From NCBI GenBank assembly GCA_965230375.1, contig CBDDKU010000012.1:186001-250000 (forward strand): a stretch of 64,000 nt of DNA, given 5' to 3'. The translations under genes were made by a program, and so were the position numbers. Below the pieces are notes generated by a model. The model did no database searches. It was not told where the DNA came from and saw nothing but the letters and a program-made list of their open reading frames with translations. Shown here in pieces: positions 34,456 through 43,861 of this stretch. The DNA comes from CBDDKU01 sp965230375. Lineage in GTDB: Bacteria; Bacteroidota; Bacteroidia; Flavobacteriales_D; Cryomorphaceae. Position 1 is the first letter of the stretch, and each line of letters begins with the position of its first letter.

Positions 34456-35799
34456 ATGGGTTGTGCAACATGTGCAAATAATAAGAATGGAGGAACTCCC
34501 GCGGGGTGCAAGAGCAATGGCACTTGTGCTTCGGGAGGGTGCGATAAACTCGCGGTTTTCGACTGGCTCAGCAATATGGAGCTGCCTAGCCAGGTGAATC
34601 CGTTTGAGTACATCGAAGTGCGCTTTAAAAATAGCCGTAAGGACTTCTATAGAAACGCTTTAAAATCATCGCTTAATCCAGGTGATGCCATCGTGGTAGA
34701 GGGCAGTCCTGGTTACGATGTTGGAATTGTATCGGCATCAGGTGAGATCGCGCGGATGCAGATGCAGAAGAAGAACGCGCTAAAAAATACGCGCGACTTA
34801 AAAAAGACACTGAGAAGAGCTAGCACAGAAGACCTGACAATTTGGAGAGATGCGAGAGCCGCAGAGGAAGATACCATGCATCGTGCGCGAAAAATTTCTC
34901 AAGACCTGGGCTTGGAAATGAAAATCTCTGATGTCGAGTACCAAGGTGATTTTGGAAAAGCCATCTTCTACTATACAGCCGACGGGCGGGTCGATTTTCG
35001 CGAACTGATTAAAAAATACGCCGACTCATTTAAAGTCCGCATCGAAATGAAACAAATCGGTGCGCGGCAAGAAGCAGGAAGACTTGGAGGAATCGGGTCT
35101 TGTGGACGAGAGCTATGTTGTAGTACTTGGTTGACCGATTTTCGATCTGTTTCTACAAGCGCCGCTCGCTATCAACAGTTGGCTCTCAACACGCAAAAGC
35201 TAGCAGGTCAGTGTGGAAAGCTCAAGTGTTGCTTGAATTTTGAGTTAGATACCTACCTCGATGCGCTGCAAGATTTTCCTAAGCATTTCAATAAGCTGAA
35301 GACGAAGAAGGGGGTTGCATCTCACCTCAAGACAGACATCTTCAAAGGTATTATGTGGTACATCCTTGACGATGGTGGCATCACCACGCCTATTGCATTG
35401 GAAAAAGACAGGGTTAAAGAGATTCTTGAGATGAATCAAAAAGGCAAAATGCCTGAAGATCTCAAGCAATTTATGGTGTATGACGAGCCGAAAGAGCCCG
35501 AGTCATTCACCAACGTTGTCGGTCAGGACAGCTTAACGCGATTTGACGACAAGAAGCCAAGCCGCAATAAGCGCAGAAAGAAGCGACCACAAGGCAGTGG
35601 CCAAAGAGGAAGCAAGCAAGGTAATCAACAGCCGAAAGCAAAGAATCAGCCCAGACAGAAAGCAAAAGGCCAAAGTAATAAGGGTGGAAAGAAGCCAAAT
35701 CAGCAAGGAGGAAAGCCCGGCGGTAGTCCACAAAACAAAAAACGAAATACCCGTCGCAAACCAGGCGGTGGGCCAAAACCCCAGAACAAGAAACAATAA
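34456..35799 (+). CDS. PSP1 domain (RicT/YaaT-like) protein with Cys-rich head and basic low-complexity tail
   Basis: A 447-residue protein in three parts. The first 30 residues hold five cysteines (C3, C6, C18, C24, C29). The PSP1 core (~45-270) has GRLGGIGSCGRELCC (C216, C221, C222) and GQCGKLKCC (C253, C258, C259), the positions expected to hold an iron-sulfur cluster by comparison with RicT. Residues ~365-447 are a Lys/Gln/Gly/Asn-rich tail with almost no hydrophobics. In Bacillus, RicT works with RicA/RicF in RNA maturation by RNase Y. A comparable RNA role here is inference. gldH follows. Confidence 0.88.
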   Translation: MGCATCANNKNGGTPAGCKSNGTCASGGCDKLAVFDWLSNMELPSQVNPFEYIEVRFKNSRKDFYRNALKSSLNPGDAIVVEGSPGYDVGIVSASGEIARMQMQKKNALKNTRDLKKTLRRASTEDLTIWRDARAAEEDTMHRARKISQDLGLEMKISDVEYQGDFGKAIFYYTADGRVDFRELIKKYADSFKVRIEMKQIGARQEAGRLGGIGSCGRELCCSTWLTDFRSVSTSAARYQQLALNTQKLAGQCGKLKCCLNFELDTYLDALQDFPKHFNKLKTKKGVASHLKTDIFKGIMWYILDDGGITTPIALEKDRVKEILEMNQKGKMPEDLKQFMVYDEPKEPESFTNVVGQDSLTRFDDKKPSRNKRRKKRPQGSGQRGSKQGNQQPKAKNQPRQKAKGQSNKGGKKPNQQGGKPGGSPQNKKRNTRRKPGGGPKPQNKKQ

Positions 35800-35814
35800 G
35801 GCTTGAACTACCCT

Positions 35815-36288
35815 ATGAGATATATTTCTATAGTGGCACTGATCATCCTTTTTGGGTGTGCTGATAAGAATTTGGTTTTCGAACAAAACGTAGAAATACC
35901 AAGTGAAGAGTGGGCTGTTAGCGATAAGGCTAAGCTCGATGTATTGATTTCGGATACAGTGAGTCAGCACAACTTCTTGATAAATGTTCGAAATACAGAG
36001 GTCTATCCCTATCGGAATCTCTATGTGTTTGTGCGGACAACTTTTCCGAATGGAAAAACGGCGAGAGATACTGTCGGACTCATCCTAGCTGATGCAACAG
36101 GACGCTGGATAGGTAGCGGCAGTGGGTATTTGAGCAGCAGCTCACATCACACCAATTCTATCATGTACAAGTACAACAAGCGGTTTCCGATGAGCGGAAA
36201 CTACCAGTTCGAAATAGAGCAAGCCATGCGTACTGATACCCTGGTTGGTATCCGAAGCATAGGGTTAAGAATTGAAAAAACGCGTTAA
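35815..36288 (+). CDS. gldH: Gliding motility lipoprotein GldH
   Basis: From the ATG at 35815 the protein has 157 residues with a lipoprotein signal (IVALIILFGC, lipobox FGC). A TTG four codons upstream is less likely. The mature part has the GldH pattern: NTEVYPYRNLYVFVRTTFPNG and RDTVGLILADATGRWIGSGSG. GldH is required for gliding and for T9SS function in Flavobacterium. Its presence argues for a gliding or T9SS-bearing Bacteroidota. It lies between the PSP1 gene and PBP1A, which is a frequent order in the phylum. Confidence 0.9.
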   Translation: MRYISIVALIILFGCADKNLVFEQNVEIPSEEWAVSDKAKLDVLISDTVSQHNFLINVRNTEVYPYRNLYVFVRTTFPNGKTARDTVGLILADATGRWIGSGSGYLSSSSHHTNSIMYKYNKRFPMSGNYQFEIEQAMRTDTLVGIRSIGLRIEKTR

Positions 36289-36354
36289 CCGAGCTTAAAA
36301 CCAATACCTAAACCGACATTATTCACGTTATTCAGCAAATCGCAAAACTCCTTT

Positions 36355-38772
36355 ATGGACGAGAATAAGAACAAAAAACGTCTTTCGCTTAAGGTTGTCA
36401 TCCTGCTTTGGATTATTGGTTTATCACCCATTTGGGGGATGGCGGGAATGCTCTATCTCGCGTCGCAATCTGACCTCCCCGATACGGTAGCGCTTGCAAA
36501 TCCAAAGACCAATCTCGCTACTGAGATCATCTCAGCCGATGGGCAAGTTTTGGGTCGGTACTTTCGCGAGAATAGAACCAATGTCAATTTTGATGAGCTT
36601 TCCCCCTATCTCGTTGAAGGCCTGGTGGCCACAGAAGATGAGCGCTTTTACTCACATGCAGGAATAGACTTGCGTGGTACCGCCAGAGCGGCAGTATATC
36701 TCGGCTCAAAAGGTGGGGCCAGCACCATCACTCAGCAGTTGGCCAAAATGCTTTTCACCCAAAAGCCTGGAAATGGGCTTGAACGTGTTTTCCAAAAATT
36801 CCAGGAATGGATAATCTCAGTTGAGCTGGAACGGCGGTACACAAAAGACGAAATTCTTACGCTCTATCTGAACAAGTTCGACTGGATAAACCACGCCGTA
36901 GGGATCAAGTCTGCAGCACGTGTTTATTTCGACACCTATCCTGACTCTCTCAAAATCGAAGAAGCTGCCATGCTTGTGGGGATGGCGAAAAACCCAGCTC
37001 TTTACAATCCACTTCGACGGCCAGAGCTCACGGAAGAGCGCCGGAATGTGGTTTTGAGCCAAATGGTTAGAAATAAGTATTTGACAAAAACAGAGTACGA
37101 TTCGCTCAAAGCCCTGCCTCTAGGCATTAACTATCAAACAGTAGATCACCAGGAAGGGCTGGCTCCTTATTTCCGTGAGGTGCTTCGTGCTGAATTGACG
37201 AATCTGTTCAATGAGAAAAACGATGACGGAACTCCCAAATACGCCAAGCCCGATGGCTCAGAGTACAATATATACAGTGACGGCCTCAAGGTGTATGTCA
37301 CTATCGACTCTAGGCTTCAGGAGTACGCCGAAAAAGCAGTAAAGTCTCACTTAACCAACCTTCAAAAGGATTTTGTGAAAGATGTCGGCAAGTACAAACG
37401 ACCACCTTTCTCAAACGATTTGACCAAAGATCAAATTAGAAGTATTGAGCTGGCCGCCATGAGACGTACCCAGCGTTACCGCATTATGACGGGTCGCGAG
37501 TGTCCCAATTGTCACCGTCGGGTGAATATAGAGTCTGGATCAGGTGAATCTGGGCCTACTTTTAACTGCATGTCTGAAGACTGTAAATTAGTCTGGGCAG
37601 CGACGCCAAAAGACAGCGTGGAATATGTTTTTCGAAATGAGAAATTCCCTATGCGCCTGTTCAACTGGGAAGGTGAAGTGGACACCATCATGACGCCAAT
37701 GGACTCCATTCTCTACTATAAAAGCATGCTTCAGACTGGGCTCGTTAGCATCAATCCGAAAACAGGATTTGTGAAAGCCTGGGTCGGTGGAAATAATTAC
37801 AAATACTTCCAATACGATCACGTACAGCAAGGTAAGCGTCAGGTAGGCTCTACATTTAAGCCATTTGTTTATGCTACAGCCATCCGCGAAGGATATTCAC
37901 CCTGCCACGAAGTGCCAAAAGTTCCAACGACTTTCCACAAGGGTACATTCAATCTATTAGATGATTATACACCGCACGATCCAGACCGCGATTACGGATA
38001 CATGGTATCGCTCAAATGGGGACTTGCCAATTCGGTAAACACGGTTACTGCCTGGGTGATGAAGCGGTTTGGTCCTGAAGCCATAATCAAACTTGCCAGA
38101 GACTTAGGAATCAAGAGTGAAATCAAGCCGGTTGTTTCTCAATGCTTCGGTGTTGCAGATCTTTCGCTTCTCGAAATCACTTCGGCCAACGCCACTTTCG
38201 CCAATATGGGTGTGCACATCGAACCGATCTATATTCTCCGCATTGAAAACAAGTACGGTCAGCCTATTTTCAATATGATGCCCGAAACTACTGAAGCAAT
38301 GGATGAGAAGACTGCTTATACCATGCTCAGTTTGATGCAGGGAACGGTTGACGGAGTGTACAATGAGCACACAGGTAAAACACTGGGTACAGCCGTCCGT
38401 TTGAAAATGGATCTTCCCGATCGCGATTACGACGGGTTCGACCGTAGCATCAAAATCGCTGGGAAGACGGGAACGACTCAAAACCAATCTGATGGTTGGT
38501 TTATCGGATTAACTCCCGATCTTGTAACGGGTGTATGGGTTGGTGCTGAAGATCGTAGCGTCCACTTCAGAACACTCTCGATGGGTATGGGTACCAATAT
38601 GGCGCTACCTATCTGGGGTTACTACATGAAGGACGTTTACGCAGATTCTACTCTTCAGGTAAGCAAAGACGATTTTGAGCGCCCGGAAGGTATCTCTGTT
38701 GAACTAGATTGCGATGCCTACGCCCTCCAAAAAAACATGTTTGGTTCTCCGGACGGAGACATCAATTGGTAA
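36355..38772 (+). CDS. Penicillin-binding protein 1A with a Cys4 insertion
   Basis: A bifunctional peptidoglycan glycosyltransferase/transpeptidase of 805 residues. One N-terminal membrane anchor (about 10-35) is followed by the glycosyltransferase domain (ATEDERFYSHAGID near 98 and TITQQLAK near 124). The transpeptidase has GSTFKPF (active Ser), SVNT and KTGTT. Between the two domains lies a C383-x2-C386 ... C405-x4-C410 module resembling a zinc ribbon, which most PBP1A proteins lack. The molecule crosslinks periplasmic peptidoglycan. scoA begins 11 bases after its stop. Confidence 0.93.
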   Translation: MDENKNKKRLSLKVVILLWIIGLSPIWGMAGMLYLASQSDLPDTVALANPKTNLATEIISADGQVLGRYFRENRTNVNFDELSPYLVEGLVATEDERFYSHAGIDLRGTARAAVYLGSKGGASTITQQLAKMLFTQKPGNGLERVFQKFQEWIISVELERRYTKDEILTLYLNKFDWINHAVGIKSAARVYFDTYPDSLKIEEAAMLVGMAKNPALYNPLRRPELTEERRNVVLSQMVRNKYLTKTEYDSLKALPLGINYQTVDHQEGLAPYFREVLRAELTNLFNEKNDDGTPKYAKPDGSEYNIYSDGLKVYVTIDSRLQEYAEKAVKSHLTNLQKDFVKDVGKYKRPPFSNDLTKDQIRSIELAAMRRTQRYRIMTGRECPNCHRRVNIESGSGESGPTFNCMSEDCKLVWAATPKDSVEYVFRNEKFPMRLFNWEGEVDTIMTPMDSILYYKSMLQTGLVSINPKTGFVKAWVGGNNYKYFQYDHVQQGKRQVGSTFKPFVYATAIREGYSPCHEVPKVPTTFHKGTFNLLDDYTPHDPDRDYGYMVSLKWGLANSVNTVTAWVMKRFGPEAIIKLARDLGIKSEIKPVVSQCFGVADLSLLEITSANATFANMGVHIEPIYILRIENKYGQPIFNMMPETTEAMDEKTAYTMLSLMQGTVDGVYNEHTGKTLGTAVRLKMDLPDRDYDGFDRSIKIAGKTGTTQNQSDGWFIGLTPDLVTGVWVGAEDRSVHFRTLSMGMGTNMALPIWGYYMKDVYADSTLQVSKDDFERPEGISVELDCDAYALQKNMFGSPDGDINW

Positions 38773-38783
38773 AATTTGAAAGA

Positions 38784-39479
38784 ATGAATAAAGTTGTAAA
38801 TAGCGCTGAAGAAGCCATTAAAGGCATTGAGTCAGGTATGACTCTTATGCTCGGTGGGTTTGGCCTCTGTGGAATTCCAGAAAACTGCATCGAAGCCCTC
38901 ACCAAAACGAATGTTTCGGGGCTTACTTGTATTTCGAACAATGCTGGAGTAGATGATTTTGGACTCGGCCTTCTCCTTCAAAAGAAACAGATCAAGAAAA
39001 TGATCTCTTCTTATGTTGGCGAGAACAAAGAGTTTGAGCGTCAGATGCTCAGCGGTGAATTAGATGTTGAGCTCATTCCACAAGGAACACTCGCAGAGCG
39101 GTGCCGCGCCACAGGAGCAGGTATCCCGGCCTTTTACACCCCAGCTGGCTACGGTACAGAAGTTGCCGAAGGAAAAGAGACAAGAGAGTTTAACGGTAAA
39201 ATGTATGTCTTGGAGCATGCCTTTGACGCGCCATTTGCCATTGTTAAAGCCTGGAAGGGCGATACGGAGGGGAACTTGATTTTCAAGGCAACGGCTCGAA
39301 ACTTCAACCCACTTATGGCTATGGCTGGTAAGATCACCATTGCCGAGGTAGAAGAGCTCGTACCCGCCGGTGAGCTTGATCCAAACGCCATACACACACC
39401 GGGAATTTTCGTTCAGCGCATTTTCCAGGGCGAGAAGTTTGAGAAGCGAATTGAACAACGAACCACAAGACAGGCATAA
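38784..39479 (+). CDS. scoA: 3-oxoacid CoA-transferase subunit A
   Basis: Transfers CoA between succinyl-CoA and acetoacetate together with subunit B. From the ATG at 38784 it has 231 residues. The start is MNKVVNSAEEAIKGI, followed by GGFGLCGIPEN and later FNGKMYVLEHAFDAPFAIVKAWKGD, all typical of family I subunit A. The frame is open further upstream inside PBP1A, but that part is not family-like. scoB follows after 2 bases. Confidence 0.95.
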   Translation: MNKVVNSAEEAIKGIESGMTLMLGGFGLCGIPENCIEALTKTNVSGLTCISNNAGVDDFGLGLLLQKKQIKKMISSYVGENKEFERQMLSGELDVELIPQGTLAERCRATGAGIPAFYTPAGYGTEVAEGKETREFNGKMYVLEHAFDAPFAIVKAWKGDTEGNLIFKATARNFNPLMAMAGKITIAEVEELVPAGELDPNAIHTPGIFVQRIFQGEKFEKRIEQRTTRQA

Positions 39480-39481
39480 TC

Positions 39482-40141
39482 ATGGCACTAGATAAGAACG
39501 GAATTGCGAAGCGAATCGCTAAAGAACTGAAAGACGGATACTATGTAAACCTGGGTATCGGAATACCAACGCTCGTTGCTAACCACGTGCCTGAGGGTAT
39601 GACTGTGGAGTTTCAATCGGAGAATGGCGTACTTGGAATGGGTCCATTTCCCATCGAAGGCCAAGAAGATGCCGATCTGATCAACGCGGGAAAGCAAACG
39701 ATCACCGTTAAAGACGGTGCTTCCTTTTTTGACTCGGCCATGAGTTTTGCAATGATCCGTGGGCAACACGTGCAGCTCACCGTTTTGGGGGCGATGGAAG
39801 TCTCTGAGAATGGCGATATCGCCAATTGGAAAATCCCCGGCAAAATGGTGAAGGGAATGGGCGGAGCCATGGATTTGGTTGCCTCTGCTGAGAACATCAT
39901 CGTTGCCATGACACACACCAATAAAGCCGGAGAAAGCAAACTCTTAAAGTCTTGTTCGTTGCCGCTAACAGGCGTAGGCTGTGTCAAAAAGATTGTAACT
40001 GACTTGGCCGTCTTGGAAATATCTCCAGAAGGTGGTTTTATCCTACTCGAAGTTGCGCCTGGAGTAACCGTAGAAGAAGTGAAGTCGAAAACTGAAGGGA
40101 AGCTTATTGTTCCGGATAATGTTGGCGAAATCGCCGTTTAA
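39482..40141 (+). CDS. scoB: 3-oxoacid CoA-transferase subunit B
   Basis: A 219-residue catalytic subunit with the glutamate motif SENGVLGMGP (about 42-51) that forms the glutamyl-CoA intermediate, preceded by YYVNLGIGIPTL. Together with scoA it activates or consumes acetoacetate for ketone-body and leucine/fatty-acid metabolism. It ends exactly next to the stop of the convergent ABC ATPase gene. Confidence 0.96.
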   Translation: MALDKNGIAKRIAKELKDGYYVNLGIGIPTLVANHVPEGMTVEFQSENGVLGMGPFPIEGQEDADLINAGKQTITVKDGASFFDSAMSFAMIRGQHVQLTVLGAMEVSENGDIANWKIPGKMVKGMGGAMDLVASAENIIVAMTHTNKAGESKLLKSCSLPLTGVGCVKKIVTDLAVLEISPEGGFILLEVAPGVTVEEVKSKTEGKLIVPDNVGEIAV

Positions 40142-41824
40142 TTAAACCAGCGGTATAGACTCAATTAAAGTCTTGGTGTAATCTGTCTTCGGGTTCTTGT
40201 AGATTTCTTCTGCCTTATCCAATTCCAAAATCTTTCCCGATCGCATGACGGCTATTCGGTCTGACATATACTTGACCACCGAAAGATCGTGGGATACGAA
40301 AATATAGGTCAGGTCCAACTCGTCTTTCAAGTCATTGAGCAAGTTGAGTACCATGGCTTGCACAGAGACGTCGAGCGCCGATACAGATTCATCACAGACG
40401 ATAAACTCAGGGCGGAGCACCAATGCTCTGGCGATGCAGATTCGCTGTCTTTGTCCGCCTGAGAATTGGTGAGGGTACTTCCCCAGAGATTCTTGTGGAA
40501 GCCCAACTTTGTCTAATGTATCGCGAATCAATTGCTTCCGTTCAGATCTATTCGAACCAACACCGTGCACCACCATGGGCTCGGTTAGCGTTTGCTCTAC
40601 CGTAAAGCGGGGGTTCAAGGAAGCGTATGGATCCTGGAAAATCAATTGCATGGATCTTCGCAGGGGTTTTATCCGTCGTTCATCGAGTTGAGCTATGTCC
40701 TGCCCTTTAAAAAGAATTTGGCCACTTTGTGGGTCTAACAAGCGCACCAGCGTCTTGCCAAGCGTCGACTTTCCACACCCTGATTCGCCAACCAGCCCAA
40801 GGGTCTCTCCCTTGTACACTTCCAAGCTCACATCATCCACGGCTCGTAGAAAACTCTTCGGCTTGCCTAGCCAATTTCGCTCTTTTGGGTACCAAACATT
40901 TAAGTTACGGATGGACATGAGCACTACACTGCTCATCTCTTCTTGAGATAATTCTGCCTTGTGGCTTGGATCCCTTTGATTCAAAAAGTCAGCCACCACG
41001 GGTAATCGCTGCGGGTTTTTATCCAGCCGCGGCCTGCACTCAATTAGCGCTCTGGTATAGGCCTCTGTTGGATTTTGAAATATCTGTTCTGTCTTCCCCG
41101 ACTCCAGCACTCTACCCCGATACATCACCATCACCCGACTGGCAATATCGGCAACCACGCCCAGATCGTGGGTGATGAAAATCAATGCCGTATTGTTCTT
41201 CTGACAAAGGCTTTTGAGAATCTCAAGGACTTGCTTCTGAACCGTCACATCCAGTGCTGTAGTGGGCTCATCAGCGATAATCACTTTTGGGTCGCAACTC
41301 AGTGCCATGGCTATCATAACACGCTGCTTTTGCCCTCCGGATATTTGGTGTGGATAGGAGTCGTAAATCTCTTCAGGTCTCGGAAGTAGAACGTCGTCGA
41401 ATAGTTCAATAACTCGATTTCTGGCTTCTTTTCCCCTTAAGTTAGTGTGGTTCTCTATCGCTTCCAGTACCTGTCGGCCACAGGTATGAGATGGGTTTAG
41501 GGAAGTCATAGGCTCTTGAAAAACCATTGCTACAGCCTTTCCGCGCAGCTTTTGCTGATCTTCTTCGCTGGTAGCAGTTAATTCAAGCGTCTTTTCACCT
41601 GTGTTCAATTCAATCTTTCCAGATCGAATGATGGCTTGCTTTGGCAATAGCCCCATCACAGCCAGCGATGTCAAACTCTTACCTGACCCCGACTCTCCTA
41701 CAATACCCAACGCTTCACCTTCATGCAGGTCAAACGCGATTTGCTCCACAGCTGCAGGGCTCGCCTGACTGAAAGCAATGGTTAGATTTTGTACGGAAAG
41801 AATTCGCTTAGAATCGGTCATCAA
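40142..41824 (-). CDS. Fused double ATP-binding subunit of a peptide/nickel-type ABC transporter
   Basis: A 560-residue protein with two complete ABC modules. Walker A is GESGSGKS in the first and GESGCGKS in the second. Signatures are SGGQKQR and SGGQRQR; Walker B regions are VIIADEPTTALD and FIVCDESVSALD. This is a DppD-DppF (OppD-OppF) fusion, which energises oligopeptide import through separately encoded permeases. No permease or binding protein gene is adjacent. Its start overlaps the lipoprotein gene by 17 bases. Confidence 0.94.
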   Translation of the reverse strand: MMTDSKRILSVQNLTIAFSQASPAAVEQIAFDLHEGEALGIVGESGSGKSLTSLAVMGLLPKQAIIRSGKIELNTGEKTLELTATSEEDQQKLRGKAVAMVFQEPMTSLNPSHTCGRQVLEAIENHTNLRGKEARNRVIELFDDVLLPRPEEIYDSYPHQISGGQKQRVMIAMALSCDPKVIIADEPTTALDVTVQKQVLEILKSLCQKNNTALIFITHDLGVVADIASRVMVMYRGRVLESGKTEQIFQNPTEAYTRALIECRPRLDKNPQRLPVVADFLNQRDPSHKAELSQEEMSSVVLMSIRNLNVWYPKERNWLGKPKSFLRAVDDVSLEVYKGETLGLVGESGCGKSTLGKTLVRLLDPQSGQILFKGQDIAQLDERRIKPLRRSMQLIFQDPYASLNPRFTVEQTLTEPMVVHGVGSNRSERKQLIRDTLDKVGLPQESLGKYPHQFSGGQRQRICIARALVLRPEFIVCDESVSALDVSVQAMVLNLLNDLKDELDLTYIFVSHDLSVVKYMSDRIAVMRSGKILELDKAEEIYKNPKTDYTKTLIESIPLV

Positions 41825-42332
41825 GTGGCTCCAAAAAGTTTAAGCTGAGAAAAGGCTTATCGTCCTGATCTAACTCAATGCCCAAAGATATTTCTATTAC
41901 GCTATTTGAACCGCTTATGGTCGTCCATCTTTTGGTGCTGCCCAATTTGTCGTATTCACCAAAAGCAGAAGTGAAACAGCTGTCAAGCTCTTTTAGTTGG
42001 TCGCTCGGCCATTTCGAATTGGCCCTGTAGAGATCTAATTGAACTTCAAATAGGCCGAAAGAATCAAAAGAATAAAATACATTAGCCTTAATCGTGTCAT
42101 CGAGAAGAAAACCGGTTTGAAAAAATAATAGAGAATCGCTCTCTCCCACGAGAACGCCCGACTCCACACTTTTAAGCTCATTTTGAGTCATGCCCATTTT
42201 GGCCCCTCTGATTAGTCCATTGGCCTCAGGCACCACTACTGCCCTGCATACATCAATGTCTTTTTTTGGTTGTGGACTGCAAGCAGCTAAAATAATGGCC
42301 AGGCTAAACCACTTCAATATTCCCTTCATCAA
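41808..42332 (-). CDS. Lipoprotein of unknown function
   Basis: A 174-residue protein with a lipoprotein signal (WFSLAIILAACSPQ, lipidated Cys near 19). The mature protein is mixed alpha-beta with no motif I recognise. It overlaps the upstream exonuclease gene by 29 bases and the downstream ABC gene by 17 bases, so the three are probably transcribed together. Confidence 0.75.
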   Translation of the reverse strand: MMKGILKWFSLAIILAACSPQPKKDIDVCRAVVVPEANGLIRGAKMGMTQNELKSVESGVLVGESDSLLFFQTGFLLDDTIKANVFYSFDSFGLFEVQLDLYRANSKWPSDQLKELDSCFTSAFGEYDKLGSTKRWTTISGSNSVIEISLGIELDQDDKPFLSLNFLEPLDDRF

Positions 42333-43023
42333 CGAGCGGTATGTTTTTAAACTTGTGCATGAGCTGAGCTACGGTTATGGTGTCTTTTTCACAATAAACG
42401 CGGATACGCTCCAAATCTTTCTCCTCCCAGTAAACTCTTCCTACATCAGCTCCTGAGATATCATCTTTAGGGGTCGGTATTCCGAAAATATTAGCGAGTA
42501 AATTTAGTGAAGTGAAATGTTTGTAGTCTCCAAACTTCCAGAGCTCCATGGTGTCCAAAAACTGGACTTCCCAGGGCTTTTTACCTGGGATGTTAATCTT
42601 TTCAGGAAGCTCTAAGCCATTAATGAGCATTCTTCTGGCCATAAAAGGAACATCAAACTCCTTGACGTTGTGCCCGCAGAGATACTTTTCATTTCCAGCG
42701 AAGTGGTTATCCAGCATCATTCCAAAATCCTTCAAAAGTTTAGCCTCATCATCCCCGTAAAAAGACTTTACCCTGATGCAGCTCACACCATCTCTAGGGA
42801 AGACAAAAGCCGTGGAAATGCAGACGATTTTTCCAAACTCAGCGTAAATTCCTGCTCTATCGTATACATCCTCTGCAGTCTTTTCTTCCCGCTCTTGAAT
42901 AAAACGTGTTTTAAGTGACCAGAGTTCCTTCACATCATCGTTTAGTTCCCCGTAATCATAAACGGCTGGAACGGTTTCGATATCGAGGTAAAGTATGTTG
43001 TATGGGCTGATATGGGCTAGCAT
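42304..43023 (-). CDS. 3'-5' exonuclease of the PolB-like exo2 family
   Basis: A 239-residue DnaQ-fold protein. Exo I is LYLDIETVP (D14, E16), Exo II is LCGHNVKEFDVPFMARR and Exo III is RVYCEKDTITVAQL, so the metal-binding acidic residues are kept. It corresponds to the stand-alone DNA polymerase B exonuclease-like family common in Bacteroidota; the substrate is unknown. It is co-directional and overlapping with the lipoprotein gene. Confidence 0.88.
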   Translation of the reverse strand: MLAHISPYNILYLDIETVPAVYDYGELNDDVKELWSLKTRFIQEREEKTAEDVYDRAGIYAEFGKIVCISTAFVFPRDGVSCIRVKSFYGDDEAKLLKDFGMMLDNHFAGNEKYLCGHNVKEFDVPFMARRMLINGLELPEKINIPGKKPWEVQFLDTMELWKFGDYKHFTSLNLLANIFGIPTPKDDISGADVGRVYWEEKDLERIRVYCEKDTITVAQLMHKFKNIPLVDEGNIEVV

Positions 43024-43085
43024 CGTCGTACCAATATACGGATAAATAGAGTGCTTAAACCATGGATAGATGGTATCTTTGCGCC

Positions 43086-43424
43086 ATGGATTTCGAATTC
43101 GAAACGAAGTGGAAAGCGCTGTCCGAAAAGCTAGCTGAGAATTTTGGTGAAGTACCAGACTTGGAAACTATCTTGTTTCTAATTGGCGTACAGGAACTCG
43201 GACAGGGAAAGAGAAGGTTTAAGAAGGACGAGAAGCTGGACCTGATGCACATCGGCATTTGCTCAGTCTTGACTCCGTATGGGTACTATGAATTCTCGCA
43301 TTTCGATGATGACCGCTGGCCACACTTCAAGAATGTCAAGAAATTACCGTTCCTGAGTGATCAAGAGCAAAAAGAACTCATGAGAAGGGCTGTAGTTGAT
43401 TACTTCGAAGAAGCTTGGGCTTAG
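43086..43424 (+). CDS. Conserved protein of unknown function
   Basis: From the ATG at 43086 it has 112 residues, soluble and helical, with an ETILFLIGVQELGQGKRRFKKDEKLDLMHIGIC core and a Trp-rich middle (DDDRWPHF). It resembles a small protein widespread in Bacteroidota that I cannot name. It overlaps the convergent lipoprotein gene by 4 bases. Confidence 0.72.
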   Translation: MDFEFETKWKALSEKLAENFGEVPDLETILFLIGVQELGQGKRRFKKDEKLDLMHIGICSVLTPYGYYEFSHFDDDRWPHFKNVKKLPFLSDQEQKELMRRAVVDYFEEAWA

Positions 43425-43816
43425 TTGGACGAGCCTAGTACGAAAGTCTTGGAATTCGTTTTCTCTTCTTCTATTTTGAATGTTCCTTCCAAGTATGATG
43501 TGCTATCTGGGAATTCTTTCGTGATTTCCACATTCAACACAGCGAAACCACTCTGGCCTGGAACGTAAAGGTCTGTAAAGTCAAACTCAGCAATTCCATT
43601 ACTCAATGTGTATTGTGTTTCATCGATTCGAATGTCGCCAACTTGCGACTGGTCAACGGTTCCTTGTCCAAACAAGCGAACTTCTGCTCCAGCAACAGCA
43701 ACCCCAGCAAGAGTAACTACACGCACCTGCGCAATGGTATCTTCCTCTTTTTCACATCCTGTGTTTGTGAAAGCAATAAGACAAATCGTAAATAATACTG
43801 CTAAGCGATTTTTCAT
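43421..43816 (-). CDS. Small lipoprotein, Ig-like
   Basis: From the ATG at 43816 the protein has 131 residues with a lipoprotein signal (FTICLIAFTNTGC). The mature part begins with VRVVTLAGVAVAGAEVRLFG, which resembles the carboxypeptidase-regulatory-like beta sandwich. A longer frame to 43894 is not signal-like. No function is assigned. It is divergent from the cyclophilin gene. Confidence 0.72.
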   Translation of the reverse strand: MKNRLAVLFTICLIAFTNTGCEKEEDTIAQVRVVTLAGVAVAGAEVRLFGQGTVDQSQVGDIRIDETQYTLSNGIAEFDFTDLYVPGQSGFAVLNVEITKEFPDSTSYLEGTFKIEEEKTNSKTFVLGSSN

Positions 43817-43861
43817 TGTAATCGGTTTCTTAATTTCGCATTTCGGCGAGAATTCAAATTT

